Counted from the first letter of the stretch, positions 36,874-47,177 are shown. The stretch is DNA of 64,000 nucleotides from Oleisolibacter albus (GCF_003336875.1 NZ_QGNJ01000007.1:186001-250000); one strand, 5' to 3'. Numbers and translations are program-made. The notes: a model not told the origin generated them from the letters alone.

Positions 36874-38319
36874 ATGGCGCCAGCAGTTGTCGCGATCGTC
36901 GGCGCCGGCTTCAGCGGCTCGCTGCTGGCGTTGCATCTGCTGGGCGCCGGCCGGTATGCGCCCAAGATCCTGCTGTTCGAGCGGGCAAGCGGCTTCGGCA
37001 AGGGCGTGGCCTATGCCACCGGCAATCCCTCGCATCTGCTCAATGTCCGCGCCGCCAATATGAGCGCCTTCCCCGACCGTCCCGATCACTTCCTGGACTG
37101 GCTGCGCCGGCAGCCGGGGATGGAGGCGGCCGGTCCCGCTTCCTTCGTCCCCCGGGCCACCTATGGCGCCTATCTCCAGGACATGCTGACCCAGGCCGTG
37201 CGCCAGCCCGAGGCGGCGGGACGGCTGGTCCTGGTGCCGGATGATGCTGCCGCCCTGCGCCGGCAGGCCGACGGGCTGGTGCTGACGGCCGGCGTCGGCA
37301 GGGATTACCGGGTCGATGCCTGTGTGCTGGCCATCGGCAATCTGCCGCCGGAAACGCCGGCGGTCGGCGACTGGGCGTTCTACAGCTCCCCCCGGTTCCA
37401 TGCCGACCCCTGGCAGCCCGGCATGATCGCCGAGATCGGCCGCCAGGACCGGGTGCTGCTGATCGGAACGGGGCTGACCATGGTGGATGTCGTCCTGGCC
37501 CTGCAGGCACAGGGCCATCGCGGCCGGGTCCATGCCCTGTCGCGGCGCGGCCTGCTGCCCCGGCGCCACCCGGCTGGCGCCACCCATGCCGTCCCCTCGG
37601 CACCAGCCCTGCCGGGCGCGCTGTCGGACGCCCTGCATACCGTGCGCGCAGCCATCCGGGCCGAGGTAGCCGCCAGCCGCGACTGGCAGCCGGTGATCGA
37701 CAGTCTGCGGCCCTGGACCCGCAGCCTGTGGCAAGGCCTGGACACGGGCGCCAAGGCCCGCTTCCTGCGCCATCTCCGCCCCTGGTGGGATGTACACCGG
37801 CACCGGCTGTCGCCCCCCGTCGCCGACCGGATACAGGCGATGCAGGCCGCCGGCCTGCTGCAGGTGACGGCGGGCCGCCTCCGCCACATGGCCGATACCG
37901 GGGCCGCGGCCCGTATTTCCTGGCTTCCGCGTGGCAGCGAGCGGATCGAGGAGCAGGAGGTGGACCACGTCATCAATTGCGCCGGTCCCGGCTGCGACCT
38001 GCGCCGCGCACGCGACCCGCTGGTGCAGGACCTGCTGGCCTCCGGTCTGGTGCGGCCCGATCCGCTGCATCTCGGGCTGGATGTCAGCACCGCCGGCCAA
38101 GTCATCAGCGCAGCCGGACAGGCGGTGGAGGGGGTCTACGCCATCGGCCCGGTCACCCGCGGCGCCTTCTGGGAAATCACCGCCGTTCCGGACATCCGCG
38201 TCCAGGCCCGGGATCTGGCCCGGATGCTGCTGACGCAGCGCACCACGCAAACGGCCGGGGCACCGCAGCCGACCGCGGCGGGGCGCGAGGCTGCCGGCAG
38301 CGCCCATGATTCACAATGA
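36874..38319 (+). CDS. FAD/NAD(P)-binding protein, sulfur-linked
   Basis: 481 residues. Starts with a dinucleotide fold VVAIVGAGFSGSLLALHLL, followed by SHLLNVRAANMSAFPDRPDHF, a second nucleotide-binding stretch VLLIGTGLTMVDVVLAL and the end segment GVYAIGPVTRGAFWEITAVPDIR in parts. This is the FAD-NAD(P)-binding (NAD_binding_9, YdhS-like) family; substrates are unknown. AGGGGAGA lies just before the ATG. The operator shared with sbp and its place between the Rrf2 gene and the importer tie it to sulfur metabolism. Confidence 0.83.
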   Translation: MAPAVVAIVGAGFSGSLLALHLLGAGRYAPKILLFERASGFGKGVAYATGNPSHLLNVRAANMSAFPDRPDHFLDWLRRQPGMEAAGPASFVPRATYGAYLQDMLTQAVRQPEAAGRLVLVPDDAAALRRQADGLVLTAGVGRDYRVDACVLAIGNLPPETPAVGDWAFYSSPRFHADPWQPGMIAEIGRQDRVLLIGTGLTMVDVVLALQAQGHRGRVHALSRRGLLPRRHPAGATHAVPSAPALPGALSDALHTVRAAIRAEVAASRDWQPVIDSLRPWTRSLWQGLDTGAKARFLRHLRPWWDVHRHRLSPPVADRIQAMQAAGLLQVTAGRLRHMADTGAAARISWLPRGSERIEEQEVDHVINCAGPGCDLRRARDPLVQDLLASGLVRPDPLHLGLDVSTAGQVISAAGQAVEGVYAIGPVTRGAFWEITAVPDIRVQARDLARMLLTQRTTQTAGAPQPTAAGREAAGSAHDSQ

Positions 38320-38343
38320 TCTACTGTAGTATGTTTTATTTTT

Positions 38344-38360
38344 CCTATTGACCGAATAGG
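38344..38360. promoter_or_regulatory. CCTAT-N7-ATAGG palindrome upstream of sbp
   Basis: CCTAT-TGACCGA-ATAGG followed by AATT, the same symmetric arms and spacing as at 36787-36803. Candidate operator for the Rrf2-family protein at 36263. It lies ahead of the SAM-II-like element, as expected for a promoter site. Confidence 0.6.
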
Positions 38361-38399
38361 AATTAGGAGTCAGCCTTCCTTGCGGCGGCCTGCACCGCC

Positions 38400-38448
38400 C
38401 GCGGCAATTTCCGCTCCGCTTGCGCCGCGTCACCAAACGCTAAGCGCC
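38400..38448 (+). promoter_or_regulatory. Candidate SAM-II-like riboswitch in the sbp leader
   Basis: Stem CGCGGC (38400-38405) / GCCGCG (38424-38429) encloses an 18-base loop that begins AATTT and ends CGCTTGC, followed by TCACCAAACGCTAAGCGCC. The AUUU near the start of the loop, CUUGC before the 3' stem strand and GCUAA in the tail match the SAM-II plan. The run from CTTGC to GCTAA is identical to the metN leader except for one base. A CCACGA / TCGTGG hairpin follows at 38447-38465. Confidence 0.6.
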
Positions 38449-38583
38449 ACGATCCGGCGTCGTGGTGCCCGAATGACGGGAGAGTCCGCTTTGTCCGCGA
38501 CAAAATCCGAATTTCATGGCCTCATGGCGTCCAGCATCTCCAGCTTTGCGCAGGGATACCCTGCTGGACCAGGTCCGGTTCCG

Positions 38584-38601
38584 GGCCGCGATCCCGCGGC
38601 C
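38584..38601 (+). terminator. Hairpin in the sbp leader, possible attenuator
   Basis: A perfect 7-bp stem GGCCGCG / CGCGGCC with a 4-base loop, 24 bases before the sbp ATG and next to its ribosome site. It could be the expression platform of the SAM-II-like element; this is inference. Confidence 0.35.
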
Positions 38602-38625
38602 TTAACAGCGAAGGGAGAGTGAGCA

Positions 38626-39642
38626 ATGTTCGGCATTCGTCGTGCGGCCGTTGCCGCTGTTCTCGCCCTTGCCGTCGGCGGTGCCGCCGCTCTGGCCCAA
38701 TCCAAATCCGTCGAGCTGCTGAATGTCAGCTACGATCCGACGCGGGAATTCTACAAGGAGTTCAACCAGGCCTTCGCCGAGGCCTACAAGCGGCAGACCG
38801 GCACCGAAGTGACGGTGAAGGCCAGCCATGGCGGCTCCGGCAAACAGGCGCGCTCCGTGATCGACGGGCTGGAGGCGGACGTGGTCACGCTGGCGCTGGC
38901 CTATGACATCGACGCCATCGCCGAGACCGGCAAGCTGCTGCCGGAGGACTGGCAGTCGCGCCTGCCCTACAATTCCACCCCCTACACCAGCACCATCGTC
39001 TTCCTGGTGCGCAAGGGCAATCCCAAGGGCATCAAGGACTGGGACGATCTGGTGAAGCCGGACATCCAGGTGATCACGCCCAATCCCAAGACCTCGGGCG
39101 GCGCGCGCTGGAACTATCTGGCCGCCTGGGGGTATGCCCAGGACAAGGCCGGCGGCGACGAGGCGGCGGCCCGCGCCTTCGTGGAGGAACTGTACCGGCA
39201 TGTGCCGGTTCTGGACACCGGCGCCCGCGGCGCCACCACCACCTTCGTCCAGCGCGGTATCGGCGACGTGCTGCTGGCCTGGGAGAACGAGGCCTTCCTC
39301 GCCATCGAGGAGCTGGGTCCGGACAAGGTGGAGATCGTCGTCCCCTCCAAATCCATCCTGGCCGAACCGCCCGTGGCCCTGGTCGACAAGAATGCCGATC
39401 GCAAGGGCACCCGCACCGTGGCCGAAGCCTATCTCACCTATCTCTATACGCCCGAGGGACAGGAACTGGCGGCCAAGCACTATTACCGCCCGCGCCTGCC
39501 GCAGCTGGCCCAGAAATATGCCGACCGCTTCCCCAAGCTGGACCTGTTCGATATCGGCCGGTTCGGCGGCTGGAAGCAGGCCCAGAAGGTCCATTTCGCC
39601 GATGGCGGCGTTTTCGACCAGATCTACAAGCCTGGACGGTAA
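38626..39642 (+). CDS. sbp: Sulfate/thiosulfate-binding periplasmic protein
   Basis: 338 residues. Signal peptide 1-24 ([19 protein letters not shown]). Mature protein with the sulfate-binding signatures [45 protein letters not shown] in parts, and [18 protein letters not shown]. Delivers sulfate or thiosulfate to Cys[12 protein letters not shown] precedes the ATG. First gene of sbp-cysT-cysW-cysA. Confidence 0.95.
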   Translation: MFGIRRAAVAAVLALAVGGAAALAQSKSVELLNVSYDPTREFYKEFNQAFAEAYKRQTGTEVTVKASHGGSGKQARSVIDGLEADVVTLALAYDIDAIAETGKLLPEDWQSRLPYNSTPYTSTIVFLVRKGNPKGIKDWDDLVKPDIQVITPNPKTSGGARWNYLAAWGYAQDKAGGDEAAARAFVEELYRHVPVLDTGARGATTTFVQRGIGDVLLAWENEAFLAIEELGPDKVEIVVPSKSILAEPPVALVDKNADRKGTRTVAEAYLTYLYTPEGQELAAKHYYRPRLPQLAQKYADRFPKLDLFDIGRFGGWKQAQKVHFADGGVFDQIYKPGR

Positions 39643-39648
39643 GGTGTG

Positions 39649-40506
39649 ATGGCCGGACGCCTGACGATTCTCCCTGCCTGGCTCCGGCCTGAACGCACGG
39701 TCATCCCCGGCCTCGGGCTGACGCTCGGGGTTACGGTGACCTATCTCACGCTCATTGTCCTGCTGCCCCTGGCGGCCTTGGCTCTGCGCCCGGCGGAGCT
39801 GGGGCTGGGCGGCATCTGGGACGCCGTCACCCAACCGCGGGTCCTGGCCGCCCTGCGGCTGAGCTTCGGGGCGGCCCTGCTGGGCGCCGGCATCAACGCC
39901 GTGTTCGGGTTGATGGTGGCCTGGATGCTGGTCCGCTATGATTTCCCGTTGAAGCGGGTGATCGACGCCATCGTCGATCTGCCCTTCGCCCTGCCGACGG
40001 CCGTGGCCGGCATCGCCCTGACTTCCCTCTACGCCCCCAACGGCTGGGTCGGCCAATTGCTGGACCCGCTGGGCATCAAGGTGGCCTTCACGCCGCTGGG
40101 CGTCATCGTCGCCACCACCTTCATCGGCCTGCCCTTCGTCGTCCGCACGGTCCAGCCGGTGCTGGAGGATCTGGAGAGCGAGCTGGAGGAGGCGGCCGGC
40201 AGCCTCGGCGCCAACCGCTGGGAAACCTTCTCCCGCGTCATCTTCCCCCTGATCCTGCCGGCCTTGCTGACCGGCACCGCCCTGGCCTTCGCCCGCGCCG
40301 TGGGCGAGTACGGCTCCATCATCTTCATCGCCGGCAACATGCCCATGGTCTCGGAGATCGCCCCCCTGCTGATCGTCATCAAGCTGGAGCAGTTCGATTA
40401 TGCCGGGGCCGCGGCCATCGGCCTGACCATGCTGGTGGCCAGTTTCCTGATCCTGTTGATGGTCAATCTGCTGCAGCGCTGGAGCCGGCGCTGGTCCGGC
40501 GAGTAG
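39649..40506 (+). CDS. cysT: Sulfate ABC transporter permease CysT
   Basis: 285 residues with six hydrophobic helices. The permease signature around [21 protein letters not shown] contacts Cys[26 protein letters not shown] in parts is typical of CysT/CysU. Starts 6 bases after the sbp stop; a GTG one codon earlier is an alternative. Confidence 0.94.
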   Translation: MAGRLTILPAWLRPERTVIPGLGLTLGVTVTYLTLIVLLPLAALALRPAELGLGGIWDAVTQPRVLAALRLSFGAALLGAGINAVFGLMVAWMLVRYDFPLKRVIDAIVDLPFALPTAVAGIALTSLYAPNGWVGQLLDPLGIKVAFTPLGVIVATTFIGLPFVVRTVQPVLEDLESELEEAAGSLGANRWETFSRVIFPLILPALLTGTALAFARAVGEYGSIIFIAGNMPMVSEIAPLLIVIKLEQFDYAGAAAIGLTMLVASFLILLMVNLLQRWSRRWSGE

Positions 40507-40519
40507 GGAAGGGGACAGC

Positions 40520-41440
40520 ATGGCCATTCCCATCGATACCGCCGACGACACGGAAGGCCTCCGCAGCGAGGCGTTCGTCGTGACCATGCCGCCGCCAAGA
40601 CCGCGCGGCGCCCTGGACGATCCGCTCTGGGTCAAGCTGCTGGTCAGCGGCATCGGCCTGCTGTTCCTGCTGCTGTTCATCCTGTTGCCGCTGCTGGCCG
40701 TGTTCACCGAGGCGCTGCGCCGGGGCGTGCAGACCTATCTGGAGGCACTGACCGAGCCCGACGCCCTGGCGGCCATCCGGCTGACCCTGGTCGTGGCGGC
40801 CATCGCCGTGCCGGCCAATCTGGTGTTCGGCGTCTGTGCCGCCTGGGCCATCACCAAGCACCGCTTCCCCGGCAAGTCGCTGCTGCTGACCCTGATCGAC
40901 CTGCCCTTCAGCGTCAGCCCCGTCATCTCCGGTCTGGTCTATGTGCTGCTGTTCGGCGCCCATGGCTGGTTCGGCAGTTGGCTGCGCGACCATGGGATCC
41001 ACATCGTCTTCGCGGTGCCGGGGCTGGTGCTGGCCACCGTCTTCGTGACCTTCCCCTTCATCGCCCGCGAACTGATCCCGCTGATGCAGGCGCAGGGGCG
41101 GGACGAGGAGGAGGCGGCCATCACCCTCGGCGCCTCGGGCTGGCAGACCTTCCGCCGGGTCACCCTGCCCAATATCCGCTGGGGCCTGCTGTATGGCGTG
41201 CTGCTGTGCAACGCCCGCGCCATGGGCGAGTTCGGCGCCGTCAGCGTCGTCTCCGGCCATATCCGCGGGGAGACCAACACCATGCCGCTGCATGTGGAGA
41301 TCCTCTACAACGAGTACAATTTCGTCGCCGCCTTCGCCGTGGCCTCGCTGCTGGCCCTGCTGGCCCTGGTGACCCTGGTGCTGAAGTCACTGCTGGAATG
41401 GCGCTACGGCGCCGAGCTGGCGGCCACACGCCGCCGTTGA
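40520..41440 (+). CDS. cysW: Sulfate ABC transporter permease CysW
   Basis: 306 residues, six helices after a cytosolic N-terminus of about 40 residues. Signature [22 protein letters not shown], and [29 protein letters not shown] in parts, which is typical of CysW. GGGAAGGGGACAGC precedes the ATG. Partner of CysT in the membrane channel. Confidence 0.95.
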   Translation: MAIPIDTADDTEGLRSEAFVVTMPPPRPRGALDDPLWVKLLVSGIGLLFLLLFILLPLLAVFTEALRRGVQTYLEALTEPDALAAIRLTLVVAAIAVPANLVFGVCAAWAITKHRFPGKSLLLTLIDLPFSVSPVISGLVYVLLFGAHGWFGSWLRDHGIHIVFAVPGLVLATVFVTFPFIARELIPLMQAQGRDEEEAAITLGASGWQTFRRVTLPNIRWGLLYGVLLCNARAMGEFGAVSVVSGHIRGETNTMPLHVEILYNEYNFVAAFAVASLLALLALVTLVLKSLLEWRYGAELAATRRR

Positions 41441-41481
41441 TGCCACCACGGATTAGAGCCAAGGACTGCCGAGACCTGCCC

Positions 41482-42522
41482 ATGAGCATCCAGATTTCCG
41501 GTATCAACAAGCGGTTCGGCGGGTTCACGGCGGTCGACCATGTGGACCTGTCCATCGCCAGCGGCGAGCTGATGGCCCTGCTGGGACCGTCGGGATCGGG
41601 CAAGACCACATTGCTGCGCATCATCGGCGGGCTGGATTTCGCCGACAGCGGCCAGCTGCTGATCGACGGGGTGGATTCCACCGTGTCGGAACCGCACGCC
41701 CGCCGCGTGGGCTTCGTCTTCCAGCATTACGCCCTGTTCCGGCACATGACGGTGTTCGAGAATGTGGCCTTCGGCCTGCGCGTCGCCCGGCGCAGGCCGC
41801 GCCCGGCGGAAGCGGCCATCCGCGACAAGGTCATGGGGCTGCTCGATCTGGTGCAGCTGGCGCCGCTGGCCCAGCGCTATCCCAACCAGCTGTCGGGCGG
41901 CCAGCGCCAGCGTGTGGCCCTGGCCCGGGCGCTGGCCACCGAGCCCAGCGTGCTGCTGCTGGACGAGCCCTTCGGCGCCCTCGACGCCAAGGTGCGCAAG
42001 GATCTGCGGCGCTGGCTGCGCGACATCCACAAGGGCATGGGCGTCACCACCGTGTTCGTGACCCACGACCAGGAGGAGGCGCTGGAGCTGGCCGACCGCG
42101 TCACCATCCTGCATCAGGGGCGGGTCGAGCAGGTCGGCACGCCGGCGGAGGTCTATGATCATCCGGCCTCGGCCTTCGTCTGCGACTTCCTGGGCGGCGG
42201 CACGCGGCTGGACTGCACCCTGGCCGGCGATCATGCCGATATCGCCGGGCTGACGGTGCCGCTCGCCAATGATGTGGACGGGCGCGGCGCGGGCATCGCC
42301 TTCGTCCGTCCGCACGATGTGGAGATCCTGCCCGCCGCGGCCGGCGCCGCGGCCCGGATCGCCGCCCTGCATCCGGTCGGGCCGGAGCTGCGCGTGGATC
42401 TCGATCTGGCCGGGCACCGGCTGGAAGCGGTGCTGGACCGGCAATCGCCCGAAGCCATCGGCCTGTCGCCGGGTGCCCTGGTCGGCGTGCGCCTGCGCCG
42501 CGCCAACGCCTATCCCGCCTGA
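41482..42522 (+). CDS. cysA: Sulfate ABC transporter ATPase CysA
   Basis: 346 residues. Walker [11 protein letters not shown]-loop [18 protein letters not shown], signature [15 protein letters not shown], Walker [17 protein letters not shown]-loop [10 protein letters not shown]. The C-terminal domain (about 240-346, TOBE-like) includes FVRPHDVEI. Powers the CysTW channel. Starts 41 bases after cysW. Confidence 0.95.
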   Translation: MSIQISGINKRFGGFTAVDHVDLSIASGELMALLGPSGSGKTTLLRIIGGLDFADSGQLLIDGVDSTVSEPHARRVGFVFQHYALFRHMTVFENVAFGLRVARRRPRPAEAAIRDKVMGLLDLVQLAPLAQRYPNQLSGGQRQRVALARALATEPSVLLLDEPFGALDAKVRKDLRRWLRDIHKGMGVTTVFVTHDQEEALELADRVTILHQGRVEQVGTPAEVYDHPASAFVCDFLGGGTRLDCTLAGDHADIAGLTVPLANDVDGRGAGIAFVRPHDVEILPAAAGAAARIAALHPVGPELRVDLDLAGHRLEAVLDRQSPEAIGLSPGALVGVRLRRANAYPA

Positions 42523-42599
42523 GGAACACGGGTCCCTTTGCCTTCCGGCCGCGCCTGCATTAAGCAGGAGCCGGGGCGCCGCCGCGGGCGGCCGGGGGG

Positions 42600-43250
42600 G
42601 TGCCGGTGGCTTACAGACTGCTGATCTTCGACTTCGACGGTACGCTGGCCGACAGCGCCGACTGGTTCCGCTATGGGCTGAACCATGCCTCCCGGCGCTA
42701 TGGTTTTCCCAGCCTGGACGAGGAGACGTTCGCCCGGCTGCGGGGGCACGACAACCGCACCATCATCCGCCATCTCGGCGTGCCGGCCTGGAAGATCCCG
42801 CTGATCGCCCGCCATCTGCGCCGCCTGGTCTCCACCGAGGCCGACCGCATCCGCCTGTTCGACGGGGCGGCGGACCTGCTGCATACGCTGCACCGACGCG
42901 GGGCGCGTCTGGCCATCGTCAGTTCCAACACCGAACCGGTGATCCGGCAGATCCTGGGGCCGCGGACGGCAGCCCTGGTCCACGACTATGGCTGCGGCGT
43001 CTCCCTGTTCGGCAAGGCCCGTACCTTCCGCAAGGTGGTGGCCCGCAGCGGCATTCCCGCCGACCAGACCCTGTGCATCGGTGACGAGGTGCGGGATATC
43101 GAGGCGGCCGCCAAGGCCGGCCTGGATAGCGGCATGGTCGCCTGGGGCTATGCCACGCCGGATCTGCTGCGGGCGCGGGGCCCGACCCTGTTCTTCAACA
43201 GCATGGACCAGATCGCCGCCCTGCTGCCGCAGACGGATATCGCGGCCTAG
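42600..43250 (+). CDS. HAD-superfamily hydrolase (phosphoglycolate-phosphatase-like)
   Basis: 216 residues. HAD motifs: I LIFDFDGTLADSADWF, II AIVSSNTEP, III the lysine in FGKARTFRKV, IV CIGDEVRDIEAAAKAG. Helical cap domain between I and II. Cytosolic Mg-dependent phosphatase; substrate unknown. The start is GTG at 42600, or GTG at 42606, with a poor G-rich ribosome site. It follows cysA by 77 bases, containing a small CCTGC / GCAGG hairpin, and may or may not be cotranscribed. Confidence 0.85.
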   Translation: MPVAYRLLIFDFDGTLADSADWFRYGLNHASRRYGFPSLDEETFARLRGHDNRTIIRHLGVPAWKIPLIARHLRRLVSTEADRIRLFDGAADLLHTLHRRGARLAIVSSNTEPVIRQILGPRTAALVHDYGCGVSLFGKARTFRKVVARSGIPADQTLCIGDEVRDIEAAAKAGLDSGMVAWGYATPDLLRARGPTLFFNSMDQIAALLPQTDIAA

Positions 43251-43272
43251 CGGTCTTTGCCGGAGGTCTGCC

Positions 43273-43349
43273 CGTCGGGCTTCCCGCTGGACCTACGCCC
43301 GACGTGGCCGACCGTACAGGCCGGCGGTACGTCGGGGTCGAACCCCGAC
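43273..43349. terminator. Two hairpins between convergent HAD and thioesterase genes
   Basis: CGTCGGGC / GCCCGACG (43273-43304, 16-base loop) and a perfect GTCGGGGT-CGA-ACCCCGAC (43331-43349). Both fit the gap between two convergent genes; neither has a T-run. Confidence 0.5.
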
Positions 43350-43359
43350 AGGGGAACGC

Positions 43360-43794
43360 TTACCGCACCAGATCCGACAGCACATCCCGCAGCGCCGGGG
43401 GCAGCGGCACCGGGCGGCGGCTGTCCCGGTCCACATAGACATGGATGAAATGGCCGGCGGCGGATGCCGTCTCCGCCCCCGCACGGAAAATACCCACCTC
43501 GTAGCGCACGCTGCTGCTGCCGAGATGGGCCACGGCCAATCCCGCCTCCAGCCGGTCGGGAAAGGCCACGGAGTCGAAATAGCTGCACCCCGTCTCCACC
43601 ACCAGCCCGATGACGGGGCTGCACCCGATATCCAGCGCCCCGCGGGCGATCAGATATCCGTTCACCGCCGTGTCGAAGTAGGAATAATAGACCACGTTGT
43701 TGACGTGGCCGTAGGCGTCATTGTCCATCCAGCGGGTCTGCAGCGGCAGGAACTGGCGGAACTCGGCGCGGCCGGGGGCGGGCTTGCGGGCCAT
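43360..43794 (-). CDS. Hotdog-fold acyl-CoA thioesterase (4HBT family)
   Basis: 144 residues. The family motif is clear: [30 protein letters not shown] in parts, with the catalytic Asp in the [10 protein letters not shown] loop. [10 protein letters not shown] and [17 protein letters not shown] follow. Hydrolyses acyl-CoA thioesters; chain length unknown. Lies 29 bases downstream of dctD in the same direction. Confidence 0.88.
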   Translation of the reverse strand: MARKPAPGRAEFRQFLPLQTRWMDNDAYGHVNNVVYYSYFDTAVNGYLIARGALDIGCSPVIGLVVETGCSYFDSVAFPDRLEAGLAVAHLGSSSVRYEVGIFRAGAETASAAGHFIHVYVDRDSRRPVPLPPALRDVLSDLVR

Positions 43795-43823
43795 GGATGG
43801 GTCCTTCCGGGAAGATCCCCGCC

Positions 43824-45182
43824 TCAGCGGAATTCGGCGGGCTGGATGCCGTGGCGCTGCAGCTTGTCGTACAGGGTCTTGCGCGGCAAGCCCAACGCCT
43901 CGGCCGCCTGGGGCACGCTGCCGCGAAAGTCCCGCAGCTTGCCGATAATGACCGCGCGCTCGAACGCCTCCACCTGCTCGGCCAGCGGTGCCGCGCTGGA
44001 CGCCACCGCGGGACTGCCGGCGGCGGGGCGCAGATCCGGGCCGCCGCCCGGAACGCCCAGCACCGCCCGCTCCGCATAGTTGCGCAGTTCACGCACATTG
44101 CCGGGCCAGTGATGCTCCATCAGCCGGGCCATCTGCGCCTGGGTCAGCGACGGGGCCGGGCGATGATGGCGGGCCGCGGCCTGCAGGACGAAATGCTCGA
44201 ACAGCAGCGGGATGTCCTCCTTGCGCGCACGCAGCGGCGGCAGGGCGATCATCACCACATTCAGCCGGTAATAAAGGTCGGCGCGGAAGCCGCCCTGTTC
44301 CGACAGGACCGCCAGATCCTCCTTGGTCGCGGCCACCACGCGCACATCCACCGGCGTCAGCCGGTTGGCGCCCAGCCGCTCCACCACCCGCTCCTGCAGC
44401 ACGCGCAGCAGCTTGGCCTGCAGGGCCAGCGGCATGGATTCGATCTCGTCCAGGAACAGGGTGCCACCGCTGGCAAATTCGAACTTGCCCACCCGCGGCT
44501 TGACGGCCCCGGTGAAGGCGCCGGCCTCGTGCCCGAACATCTCGCTCTCGAACACCGGTTCCGGCAGGGCGGCGCAGTTGATGGCGACGAAGGGTTTGGC
44601 CCGGCGCGGGGAGAACTGGTGCAGCGCCCGCGCCACCACCTCCTTGCCGGTGCCGGTTTCCCCCAGCACCAGCACATCGGCCGCCGTGTCGGCCAGCTGC
44701 TGCACCAGGGTACGGACCTGCTGCATGGCCGGCGACTGGCCCAGCATGACGGCATCGATACCGTCGCGCTCGCGCAGTTCCCGCCGCAGCGTCTCCACCT
44801 CGCGGCTGAGGCGGCGCTTCTCCAGCGCCCGCTGCACCGTGCCGACCAGCCGTTCCGAGGCGAAGGGCTTCTCGATGAAGTCATAGGCACCGGCCCGCAT
44901 GGCCGACACTGCCACACTGACGTCGCCATGCCCGGTGATGACCACGACCGGCAGCAGCGGGTCGATCCGCAGCGCCTCCTCAAGCAGGGACAGGCCGTCG
45001 CGGCCGGGCAGACGGATGTCGCTGATCAGCACACCGGGGCGCCCCGCCCCCAGGAAGGTCAAGGCCTCCTCGGCGGACCCGACCGCCGCATGCTCGATGC
45101 CCGCCAGCTCCAGCGCCTGGCCGACGCCGACCTGTACGGCCGCGTCGTCCTCCACCAGCAACACCTCAACGTCCTGCGACAT
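43824..45182 (-). CDS. dctD: C4-dicarboxylate response regulator, sigma-54 activator
   Basis: 452 residues. Receiver with Asp in [15 protein letters not shown]+ domain (about 140-380) with Walker A GETGTGKE and the sigma-54 contact loop GAFTGA, and a C-terminal Fis-type helix-turn-helix ([24 protein letters not shown]). Phosphorylated by DctB, it should switch on dctA from the sigma-54 promoter at 48732. The start overlaps dctB; an in-frame codon two triplets upstream (45188) is an alternative. Confidence 0.95.
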   Translation of the reverse strand: MSQDVEVLLVEDDAAVQVGVGQALELAGIEHAAVGSAEEALTFLGAGRPGVLISDIRLPGRDGLSLLEEALRIDPLLPVVVITGHGDVSVAVSAMRAGAYDFIEKPFASERLVGTVQRALEKRRLSREVETLRRELRERDGIDAVMLGQSPAMQQVRTLVQQLADTAADVLVLGETGTGKEVVARALHQFSPRRAKPFVAINCAALPEPVFESEMFGHEAGAFTGAVKPRVGKFEFASGGTLFLDEIESMPLALQAKLLRVLQERVVERLGANRLTPVDVRVVAATKEDLAVLSEQGGFRADLYYRLNVVMIALPPLRARKEDIPLLFEHFVLQAAARHHRPAPSLTQAQMARLMEHHWPGNVRELRNYAERAVLGVPGGGPDLRPAAGSPAVASSAAPLAEQVEAFERAVIIGKLRDFRGSVPQAAEALGLPRKTLYDKLQRHGIQPAEFR

Positions 45183-47064
45183 GCACATCCTCTTTGGCCG
45201 CCGGCGCGGTCCCGCTCAGGGGAACTTCGGCGCGCGGCAGCAGCACCGTGAACTCCGCCCCGCCGCCGGGCGCATTGCCGGCCTCCAGGACGCCCCCAAA
45301 TCCCTGCACGATCCCGGCGGAAATGGCCAGCCCCAGCCCCAGGCCGCTGCCCTGCGGCTTGGTGGTGAAGAAGGGCTCGAACAGGCGCGCGCGGATCTCC
45401 GGCGTCAATCCCGGCCCGCTGTCACGGACACGGATGGCCACCCGGTCGCCAATCTCGGCCATCGCCACCTCGACCCGGCGGATCTCGCGCCCCCGCACCG
45501 CATCCACGGCATTGGCCAACAGATTGACCAACACCTGTTCCAGCCGGTTGGCATCGCAGGACGCGCGCAAGCCGGGAGGCGCCGTCACCTGCAGATCGAC
45601 GGCCTCGCGCCGGAACCGCTCCTGCAACAGGGTGGCGGTGGCGGCGATGCAGTGAGCCAGATCCACCGGCTCAGGCTGGTTGTCGGAGCGGCGCGCGAAG
45701 TTGCGCAGCTGCCCGGTAATGCGGGCGATGCGCTCGGTCAGGTCGGAGATCATGGACAGGTTGCCGGCGGCCCGGTCCACCTGTCCGCGCTGCAGGAAGA
45801 CAGCCGCGTTGTCCGACAGGGTGCGCAGGGCGGCCAGGGGCTGGTTCACCTCGTGCGCCACACCGGCCGACAATTGTCCCAGGGCCGCCAGCTTGGCCGC
45901 CTGCACCAGCCCGTCCTGCGTGCGGTGCAGATCCGCCTCGGCCCGCAGACGCTCCACCACCTCGGTCTGCAATTCTGCATTGGCTTTGGACAGGGCGGCG
46001 GTGCGTTCGGCCACCTTGTGTTCCAGCTGGGCGTTGGCCTGGGCCAGGGCGTCGCGCGCATCGCGCACCGCGGCGGCCGTCCGTGCCCGCTGGCGCTGAT
46101 AGAGCAATCCCAGGATCAGCAGCAGACCGGCGCCGGCCGCCACGACCATGGCCGTCAGCCGGGCCTCTGCCAGAGGCTGGAGATCATAAAGGACGGTGAC
46201 GGTCCAGCCCGTGTCGGCCAGAGGCCGGGCCAGGGCCAGGAAGGGCCGCGGTTGCCCCCCACCGGGTGCCAGCATCACCGTGCGCTGCTCCGGCCCCTCC
46301 TGATGCAGGATCTGCCAGCCAAGCGGCTGGAGGCTCACGCCGTCATATTGGCGGGTGGCATTGAGGCGCTGCACAGTCGCCTGGGGCATCACCTCCAGCG
46401 TGCGGAACTTCCAGCCCGGTTCCGAGGCCAGAATGATGACGCCATTGGCATCCGCAACCAGCACCCGTTCGGCACCCGGAGCCCAGGCCCGTTCCAGCCG
46501 GTCCAGGCTGACCTTCACCACGGCGGCTCCCAGAACGCGGTCTTCCACCCGGATGGCGCGGGCTACGTAATAGCCGGGTTCGCGGCTGGTGGTGCCGATG
46601 CCGTAGAAGCGGCCTGCGCCATGAGCCAGGGCGTTGCGCACATAGGGGCGGTAACTGAAGTCGCGGCCGACAAAGCTGACCGGACCGTTCCAATTGCTGG
46701 CGGCCAGGGTGCGCCCGTCCGGATCGACCAGATAACAGGCCGCGGTCCGCAGCAGATCGCTGGCCTCCTCCAGATAATGGTTGGCCTCCGCCTGCGCGGC
46801 CGGATCGGCTGGACGGTTCAGCAGCGCCAGCAGGCGGCGATCCTGCCCCAGCAGGGCGGGCAGGGGATCGTACTTGCCAAGTTCGCTCTCCAGCCCGGCG
46901 GCATAAAGATCGAGCCGTGGCCCGGCTTGGTCCCGCAGGCGGGCAACAGCCACCCGTTCAGCCCAGAGGCCGGCGGCAAGGCTGAAGGCGAGCAGCAGCA
47001 GGGCGGCCACCAGCCAGAAGGTAGCCTGCTGGGCGAGCAGATGGCGGAACCGGCGCAGCATCAA
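45166..47064 (-). CDS. dctB: C4-dicarboxylate sensor histidine kinase
   Basis: 632 residues. Helix 1 at about 15-35, a periplasmic double-Cache domain (36-310) with the dicarboxylate-binding stretch FYGIGTTSREPGYYVARAI, helix 2 at about 312-330, a coiled coil, then HisKA (QLSAGVAHEVNQPLAALRT) and ATPase (NLLANAVDAV, RVRDSGPGL, GSGLGLGLAIS). It senses succinate, malate or fumarate and controls DctD. Confidence 0.95.
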   Translation of the reverse strand: MMLRRFRHLLAQQATFWLVAALLLLAFSLAAGLWAERVAVARLRDQAGPRLDLYAAGLESELGKYDPLPALLGQDRRLLALLNRPADPAAQAEANHYLEEASDLLRTAACYLVDPDGRTLAASNWNGPVSFVGRDFSYRPYVRNALAHGAGRFYGIGTTSREPGYYVARAIRVEDRVLGAAVVKVSLDRLERAWAPGAERVLVADANGVIILASEPGWKFRTLEVMPQATVQRLNATRQYDGVSLQPLGWQILHQEGPEQRTVMLAPGGGQPRPFLALARPLADTGWTVTVLYDLQPLAEARLTAMVVAAGAGLLLILGLLYQRQRARTAAAVRDARDALAQANAQLEHKVAERTAALSKANAELQTEVVERLRAEADLHRTQDGLVQAAKLAALGQLSAGVAHEVNQPLAALRTLSDNAAVFLQRGQVDRAAGNLSMISDLTERIARITGQLRNFARRSDNQPEPVDLAHCIAATATLLQERFRREAVDLQVTAPPGLRASCDANRLEQVLVNLLANAVDAVRGREIRRVEVAMAEIGDRVAIRVRDSGPGLTPEIRARLFEPFFTTKPQGSGLGLGLAISAGIVQGFGGVLEAGNAPGGGAEFTVLLPRAEVPLSGTAPAAKEDVHVAGR

Positions 47065-47147
47065 GCCCCCGATGGATCAACGCGCCACCATCCCGCCCCT
47101 GCCTGTCCCTGGCAAGAGGCCAGAACGGTGCTGGCGCAAAACGGAAC

Positions 47148-47177
47148 CGGCCCGGCCCCCGGACGGAGACCGGGCCG
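47148..47177 (-). terminator. Hairpin between dctA and dctB
   Basis: A perfect 8-bp stem CGGCCCGG / CCGGGCCG with a 14-base loop, followed on the minus strand by GTTCCGTTTT. It lies in the 192-base gap after dctA and probably separates dctA from dctBD. Confidence 0.5.
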
